Assembly: GCA_030562195.1 (NCBI GenBank)
Contig: CM060203.1
Location: 15,628,534-15,692,533, forward strand
DNA from: Nipponacmea schrenckii
Taxonomy: Eukaryota; Mollusca; Gastropoda; Lottiidae
Direction: 5' to 3'
Length of the DNA stretch: 64,000 bases
In this document: piece by piece, positions 57,219 to 64,000 of the stretch
Layout of the letters: each line of letters starts with the position of its first letter
Position numbering within the stretch: the first letter of the stretch is position 1
Translations under genes and position numbers: made by a program
The notes under the pieces: generated by a model
Databases searched by the model: none
Told to the model about the DNA's origin: nothing
What the model saw: the letters and a program-made list of their open reading frames with translations, nothing else

Positions 57219-58980
57219 CGCACAGAGCCAGTATTCTTCCCTCATTTCATATCTCTGCTCATTTTCAAAGTCTTCAGGGCTGTTATTTTTGATAAAAAAA
57301 ATTCAATACAATTGTTAATTGACTCAAAAAGTCTATTTTTTGGATAAATAAGCACCAAAATGGTTCCGTTCAATTATTCAGTATTCAAAATTTGAATTAA
57401 AAGTACTAGAAAAGTGCATTGACTAGTCATCTTATGTTTTTTTAGATATATATACATAAACTTTCAATTAGAAATGATCTTCTTTCAATTTTGATTTTTT
57501 AAAGAAATGTGACTTTTTTATCTTTAAAAAAGAAGAGTTCTTGAAAAAAGCAGGAAACCCATTTTATTTTTTCAATGTTTCATAATCCAAATTTTTGTCA
57601 ATTCATTTTCATTATCTATTCATGCATCTTATTGTTATTTTCATTTGTTACACTGTTGCCTTGGTGATAAATATGCGGGGGTTCGGTAGTAGATATACCC
57701 TGGTATATGCTTTATTAGATAGAGGAATTACAAAATTTGTTTCAGCTGGGAAAAGGTGACTAGTTCATGTCACGTAGATTAGTAGCAAAATTAATATAAG
57801 GGTGGGAATCAAGGAATTGAGATGGTAGGAATATCAGTACATGTTGAGAAAAAATACAGCCAAATCAAGAGCTTAATGCAATGTACAGTAAAGAATTGTC
57901 AAATCAAGAGTCTGGTACAGTATTGTCAATGGCTAGAAAATAGATGTCTAATTCAACTGCATCTTATATCTAGTATATTCCTACTTTTTAACCTTTTTTT
58001 CTAGGGATTTACGTATAGCTGCATTTTCTATCTACTTTGTATTTTTAAAGCTTAAATGTGATGTTATAATTATGTACTTAAAATATTCAATACAACATAA
58101 TGATTATAATCAAAAGACACCTGGATACCGGTAAATTTGTTAACTTTTTCATGTCAGCATAGTAGAAAATTGCTGAAACGTCTTTTGAACTAGATTCTTT
58201 TTTTTTCTGCAAGTATTGTTAATTTTGGAAACTCGGCCACGTATATAATACGCCTTACTTTATATTTTCAATTATGTTAAAGGCTTTTTTGTCTGTTGAT
58301 TAATGGGATTATAATGAGGTTTTTCTCAACTTTTTATATGTTAATGGGTCAGTTCTAGCATCTTGCCATTCATATAATCCACTATATTTATTTGAATCAA
58401 AGTTTGAGAAAGCCTGTTTCCAATTCCCTTTGAAGACATCGGTGCAAGCAATTTACCCTATTATTACCCCATAGCAATGACTGCATAACTACACCTTCTC
58501 AGAACGCAAAGGGAACATGTTAAATATATTCATTCTAAAAATTTACTTAAAAGCAAAGGTTCACAATTAATTCTATGTATCTCAAATTTATTTTTGCTAG
58601 TGTTACATATTTGTGTGTGCATATCAAAATTTTCTATATATCGTAGATTTGTTTCCTTCTGTTTATAGCTCTGGTCAAATCCTGATCAGAGATGCAATTT
58701 TCATAGCAGCATATTAACGTTCAACAATTAAACACTATAATGTTATATATTAATGTTGTAATGTTATATTAAAAAAAGCTATAATGTTATGTTATAATGT
58801 AATGTTATAATGAATAATGCTATGTTATAACGTAATGTTATAATGCTGTGTTGAATGATGTTATATAAATATTGTTAATGAATATATTCTAAATATTGTT
58901 CAGATATTTTTTGTGTATATTGTTGGCCAATAAATCTCATTTAATAAAAACTTGTTTGTATGAAACGATCCCCTAAAGCT
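57219..58980 (+). other. CD63 3' UTR and flank
   Basis: AT-rich with no gene. Short TAATGTTATA repeats at 58735-58860. Poly-A signals AATAAA at 58929-58934 and 58943-58948 would give a 1.7-kb 3' UTR. Confidence 0.5.
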
Positions 58981-59099
58981 GATTCTCACAAAGTCGGTAT
59001 CCTTATTCCCCGAAATACATCAAATCTTCACGAATACGTAAATCGTTTGATTTCCGAAGTCGTTTTTAAACATTTAACCTATTTATATAACGTGAATAC

Positions 59100-59250
59100 A
59101 CCCAATCACGTGCTGTTTTGAACCAATGAGTGTTAGCATGGTTGACATTGAACACGTGACATTTTTAGCCAATAGAATTCGTCCTTTCAAACACGTGATT
59201 GCACGTGCATATAGTTATTAGGTGTTTGTTTTATTGTGGAAGGCGTGTGT
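59100..59250 (+). promoter_or_regulatory. Promoter-like cluster: four CACGTG and three CCAAT boxes
   Basis: CACGTG at 59107, 59153 (AACACGTGAC), 59192 and 59202 (GCACGTGC); CCAAT at 59102, 59123 and 59169. A candidate 5' UTR exon follows, ending at CATTTCG/GTAAGAAG (59459), which could splice to the acceptor TTATTATTCAG at 62700 before the second CD63-type start codon. CACGTG with flanking C is the core bound by TFEB/MITF-type factors that control lysosomal genes. The promoter assignment is inference. Confidence 0.45.
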
Positions 59251-59980
59251 GGAAATAATGAACTGGGATTACCCTATAGCAATGACTATTAGATTATGCT
59301 GGTTAATTTAACCTCAAAAGTGATAACAGAACATTCGAAGGTAATCAATTGATTCAATAGAAAGCACATTTGCTCGGCGTATTCATAGAAGAACTGAAAG
59401 TGTGTTAAGAGACTCATGGATATTTCCTACATTTTTGCTGTTGAATTGTTGCTCATTTCGGTAAGAAGTCGTTTTCTTTCTACACTCTCTGCATTAGTCA
59501 GACCAACTACACCACAATAACAGTTCACGTATTATAACACACATCAAAGAGGATTATTAGCATTTGTTTCATTAATTATTCAAGTCATAATCAGGCACAT
59601 AACATTTTATTGAAAATATATTGACTGATTAGAAAATGATACAAATATATCTTAATTTCAACCATGTTTTTCAAGCAACGGTAACATTATTATTTACGTT
59701 TACGAAAACAGACCTAAGACAAGATAATCTACTATTGTGATATCTTCCTAGTCGCGGACCTGCCAAGTCTCACGGATTGACCGCGAGTCTCCAGATATTT
59801 AGAGAGACCTCCCGGTCTCACGGTAGCGCTTGCAAATCTCACGGTAAAACAAAGTTTTATGAAACAGTGTTAATCTCTGATGAGCGTTTCTGAGCACCTG
59901 TAGAGCTCTAGCAGGGTATCATTTGAAGCCTGGAATCTAATTTTATCATTAAAATGGCTGTAATTCAGAAATCACGTCTT
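59251..59980 (+). other. Spacer downstream of the CACGTG cluster
   Basis: Contains the candidate non-coding first exon (to 59459). 59760-59850 has a short repeat of TCTCACGG with CCGCGAGTCTCC. No gene seen. Confidence 0.35.
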
Positions 59981-59984
59981 AGGA

Positions 59985-61180
59985 ACTGAGTAGGACAGTG
60001 ACGACATCACACCCGTATATCACGCCTGAGGACCTGGGTAGGACAGTGACGATATCACACCCGTATATCACGTCCTAGGAGCTGGCTAGGGCAGTGACGA
60101 TAACACACACGCATACTGTATCATGTCTGGGGAACTGGGTAGGACAGTGACGATATAACACCCGTATATCACGTCTGAGGAGATGGGTAGGTCAGTGACA
60201 ATATAACACCCGTATATCACGCCTGGGGAACTGAGTAGGACAGTGACGACATCACACCCGTATATAAGCCTGAGGAACTGGGTAGGACAGTGACGATGAC
60301 ACACACGCATACTGTATCATGTCTGGGGAACTGGGTAGGACAGTGACGATATAACACCCGTATATCACGTCTGAGGAGCTGGGTAGGTCAGTGACAATAT
60401 AACACCCGTATATCACGCCTGGGGAGCTGGGTAGGACAGTGACGATATAACACCGGTATATCACGTCTGAGGAACTGGGTAGGACAGTGACGATATAACA
60501 CCCGTATATCACGTCTGAGGAACTGGGTAGGACAGTGACAATATAAAACCCGTATATCACGCCTGGGGAGCTGGGTAGGACAGCGACGATATAACACCGG
60601 TATTTCACGTCTGAGGAACTGGTAGGACAGTGACGATATAACGCCGGTATATCACGTCTGAGGAACTGGGTAGGAGAGTAACGATAACACATTCGTTTTT
60701 CTCTTCTGAGGGTAGGACAGTGGCGATATAACATCCGTATATCACGTATGAGGAACTTGGTAGGACAGATACGATAAAACATCCGTATATCACGTCTGAG
60801 GAACTGGGTAGGAGAGTAACGATAACACATTCGTATATCTCTTCTGGGGGTGCGACAGTGGCGATATAAAATCCGTATATCACGTTTGAGGAACTGAGTA
60901 GGACAGTGACGATATTACATTCGTATATCACGACTTGTGAACTGGGTAGGACAGTGACGATATTACATCCGTATATCACGTCTGAGGAACTGGGTAAGAC
61001 AGTGACGATAACACATTCGTATATCTCTTCTGAGGGTAGGACATTAGCGATATAACTCCCGTTTATCACGTTTGAGGAATTGAGTAGGACAGTGACAATA
61101 TTACACCCGTATATCACGTCTGAGGGAAGGACAATGACGGTATAACACCAGTTTATCACGTTGAGGAACTGCAGGTAAGA
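59985..61180 (+). repeat. ~48-bp minisatellite between the two CD63-type genes
   Basis: About 24 units of CGTATATCACGTCTGAGGAA + CTGGGTAGGACAGTGACGA + TATAACACC. Variants GCCTGGGGAGCTGG, TAGGAGAGTAACGATAACAC and CATTCGTATATCTCTTCTGA alternate. The - strand has no stops over long stretches and yields artificial reading frames rich in YIVTVLPSS. Confidence 0.95.
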
Positions 61181-62700
61181 CAGAACTGTCAGACTAGCTG
61201 ATTCATTCTCAAAGTTCGGTCTCAGACGAGATACTCAGATATGACTTCTTTCTAAATAGTTACAAAATAACGCATGTAAGGACAGAGTTTTTAAATCCTG
61301 TTTATATGTTGATGATAGGTCTGGGCCTACCCAGTTTCTCAGATATGATATGCGGATGTGATATCTTCCTAAAGAGTAACGAAATCACGTCTGAGGATCT
61401 GTTTAGGGCATAGTTGTAGGGTTGATTGAAGGATAAAGAAGTTCTTCAGACGTGATATTCGAATGTGAAAACCATGAAAATTTCATATCCGTATATCACG
61501 TCTGAGGAACTGTGTAGGGGCAGAGTTGTTGAGCTGATTGAATGATTCTTCTGACGTGATATACGAATGCCTTATATTCCTAGACAGTGTCAATATCATA
61601 TCCGTTTATCACGTCTGAGGAACTGGGTAGGGTTTGAATAATTAATTTACGGCTTTGTGTGCAGATCATATTATGAGGAACTAAACACAGTAACGACGTG
61701 ACAATCGCATATCGCGTATTATGAGAAACTTGGTAGAATTGACGCGAGCTAGCAGTTTAACAGTTTAAAATTGGTATATTTCATAACTATAGCATATATG
61801 CTTTTATTATATCGATTTTTACTGTAAGTCATAACTGACATTTTACTGGTATAATATTTAATGTTGACTTCGCCCAAAATAAAGAAAATGTTGTTTTTGC
61901 CTACAGATCTAACTGTACCCCTTCCTATTTTCAACCACCTTTTACTGGCGTATTGAACAGAATAATGATGTGTTACATAAAAGAGATTGCTAAGGGGCTT
62001 TTAAAACTATGTCTGTGTATCAGTCGTCCAAAGTTCATTGATATTATATCATAGATTTTCATGTAGATATATATTCGGTTGAAGCTGTCCATCTGACCGA
62101 CAGCATTATTTCTTTCAGGCGAACAAGTCTATAAAATCTAACAAAATATTTAATTTGAAAGAAAAAAATTTCCATAACGTAGCAATGGTGGTTCTTTTAT
62201 TTCGGTTTTTAATTGTTCGAAGAATTATTCAACGTGGTGTTAAAAAATACGTAGGCTGGTGCATCTGAATTTTGCGATTTTTTTGCCCTTTCGACATGGG
62301 GATGAGGCGTCAGTAAATACGAATAACAGTGGTAAGTGCCTACATTTAATTATTTGATATAACTAAGTTTTATACACTCTTAACATGTATCGATAACATT
62401 GATAGCAACGATGGCCAAGACCAGAGACGCATGACTGAAAATATGATCGCGCACATCGATGCTAAAAATTCTCATACAAAATTTAAAAAACTTAAACTTT
62501 AAACTGTTTTTTTATTCAATGAATTAATTTGTTTTTAATAATGTTTGTGTTTTAAATTGCACCTTAATGTATGCAAATATCTTTATTCATCTAAAAATAA
62601 ATGTTACTGGCTGTATTGTTTTGAATACAGGACACCCAAGCTTTAAGCGTAACAGGTGTCCTGTATCGACCATTGTTGAGGGAGTTATTATTATTATTCA
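61181..62700. other. Spacer / presumed 5' intron of the second CD63-type gene
   Basis: 61370-61700 contains scattered single units of the preceding minisatellite (ATCACGTCTGAGGAACTG at 61495 and 61607) in both orientations (ATTCTTCTGACGTGATATAC at 61547). Beyond that, AT-rich sequence with no gene seen. Confidence 0.45.
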
Positions 62701-62739
62701 GGCATTTCTTGTTCTGTCTCTACCGCGGAATAGCAGGCT

Positions 62740-62745
62740 TATATA
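62740..62745 (+). promoter_or_regulatory. TATA-like site upstream of the second CD63-type ATG
   Basis: GCTTATATAGGAC lies 36 bases before the ATG. It could be a core promoter, but a good acceptor (TTATTATTATTATTCAG) ends at 62700, so this may instead be 5' UTR. Confidence 0.3.
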
Positions 62746-62780
62746 GGACTGTGGACGTTTCGTATATATAATCAACCAAA

Positions 62781-62843
62781 ATGGTGGAAGGGGGCATGAA
62801 ATGTATCAAATTTATTATATTTGCTTTCAATTTCTTATTTGTG
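62781..62843 (+). CDS. Second CD63-type tetraspanin, first coding exon only (gene continues past window)
   Basis: Reads MVEGGMKCIKFIIFAFNFLF + V with a GTAAGT donor immediately after, the same length (21 codons), phase and motif as exon 1 of CD63 at 51516. No further exons are visible before 64000 because intron 1 is filled by a minisatellite. Same strand and about 5.5 kb after the first gene, so a tandem paralogue. Confidence 0.85.
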
Positions 62844-62944
62844 GTAAGTAACGATTTGGAAATATTATTTTACAATAGTGACACGTCAACGGATTTTCAA
62901 TTTTTTTCACAGATATCGGCGTCGGCCAGTTAGTTTTTCAATAA

Positions 62945-63880
62945 ATTCACATAATTAATCCAATTAATAAACAACTTTGGGTATTAAAGTATAAACAACT
63001 TTGGGTATTAAAGTATAAACAACTTTTATATAAACAACTTTGGGTATCAAAATATAAACAACTTTGGGTATTAAAGTATAAACAACTTTGGCTATTAAAA
63101 TATAAACAACTTTGGCTATCAAAATATAAACAACTTTGGCTATTAAAATATAAACAACTTTGCCTATTAAAGTATAAACAACTTTGGCTATTAAAATATA
63201 AACAACTTTGGCTATTAACGTATAAACAACTTCGGTTATTCATGAATAGTGAACTTTTGTTATTAAAGAACAAGAAACTTTGGCTATTAAATGATAAATA
63301 ACTTTGTCAATTAAAGAATAAACAACTTTTGTTATTAAAGAATAAACAATTTCTATTAACGAATATACAACTTTGGTTCTAAAAGAAAAAAATTTTAACG
63401 GATAAATTTCTTTAATTATTAAAGTATAAATGACTTTGGCTATTAAAGAATTAGCAATTGCTATTAAGGAATAAACAACTTTTGTTATTAAAGTATAAAC
63501 AACTTTGGCCATTAAAATATAAACAAATTAATAACAAATTTAAACGTTTATAATATAAACAAATTTAACTAATATAGAATAAACAACTTTCACTTTTAAA
63601 GAATAAACAACTTTAATTATAATAGAATAAATAACTACTATAGAATATACAACTTTAGTCATTAGAGAATTGACAAGTTTGGCTTTCAGAGAATAAACAA
63701 CTTTGGTTCTAAAGAATAAACAACTTAAACTATTAAAGAATAAACAACTTTGGCTATAAAAAAAAGTAGGCATTTACAATTAAACAATAATCAACTTTTA
63801 AATGATAAACAACTTTGGCTTTTAAAGAATAAACAATTTCAACTATGAAACAGTAAACAACATAAATAAATTAATTAGAT
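62945..63880 (+). repeat. ~20-24 bp minisatellite in intron 1 of the second CD63-type gene
   Basis: Units of TATAAACAACTTTGG + CTATTAAAA, tidy at 62970-63240 and progressively degenerate to 63880. The - strand reads as repetitive frames (SQSCLYFN, TKVVYSLI); these are artefacts. Confidence 0.95.
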
Positions 63881-64000
63881 ATAAAAAGTTAGTGACAAAA
63901 CCCTTTCTCCCGGTGATCGATAATATATGAGTTTTTGTTAATATCGTGAATTCGACTTTTATTGTATTGTCGAACTTTATTTAATAGTAAACTGATACAT

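Noticed and set aside
60252..61159. - strand frames of about 190 codons with YGCYIVTVLPSSSDV repeats
   Set aside because: Products of a 48-bp minisatellite (divisible by three, so stops are avoided); no splice or start evidence.
62947..63773. - strand frames with SQSCLYFN or TKVVYSLI repeats
   Set aside because: Translations of the ~22-bp intron minisatellite in different frames.

Overview
This is eukaryotic nuclear DNA. It is AT-rich, its genes are split by many GT-AG introns, and tandem repeats fill most introns and spacers. The gene set (MSH4, a claudin/PMP22-like family, TPGS1, CD63-type tetraspanins) and the dispersed elements (tRNA-derived SINEs, TTAA-flanked MITEs, tandem units carrying 'AAGGGCAATAACTC'-type words) suggest a lophotrochozoan animal, most likely a mollusc. 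That placement is inference. All exon models were made by eye, requiring consistent splice phase and family similarity.

Layout: (1) 1-5037, + strand: the last eight exons of MSH4, a meiotic MutS homologue; the upstream exons lie outside the window. (2) 6414-8464: an unrecognised basic repeat protein on the - strand, head-to-head with a candidate small gene on the + strand. (3) 9225-42965: a locus built from three copies of a segmental block, each carrying a three-exon claudin-like gene on the - strand. The first copy is open with a ~490-residue Met/Gln/Pro repeat tail. The second has lost its ATG and the end of its tail. The third is frameshifted in the tail. Between them lie a 4.3-kb array of a 123-bp satellite, a 179-bp satellite, a ~55-bp satellite and many dispersed elements. 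(4) 40379-48744, - strand: TPGS1, a tubulin polyglutamylase complex subunit, eight exons. Its last intron and last exon are part of the duplicated block, so a TPGS1 exon fragment also sits near 30.5 kb. (5) 49088-49661, - strand: a small two-exon gene of unknown function. (6) 51516-57218, + strand: a complete seven-exon CD63-type tetraspanin. (7) 62781-62843, + strand: first coding exon of a second CD63-type gene that runs off the window, with a possible promoter near 59.1-59.25 kb carrying four CACGTG boxes and three CCAAT boxes.

The genes do not form one pathway; this is an ordinary animal neighbourhood. The unusual content is the repeat biology: minisatellites that copy a splice acceptor and P-loop codons, minisatellites forming most of a membrane protein's tail, transposons whose empty and filled sites can be compared inside the window, and a segmental duplication whose copies decay in different ways. 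No prokaryotic-type system, CRISPR array or virus was seen.
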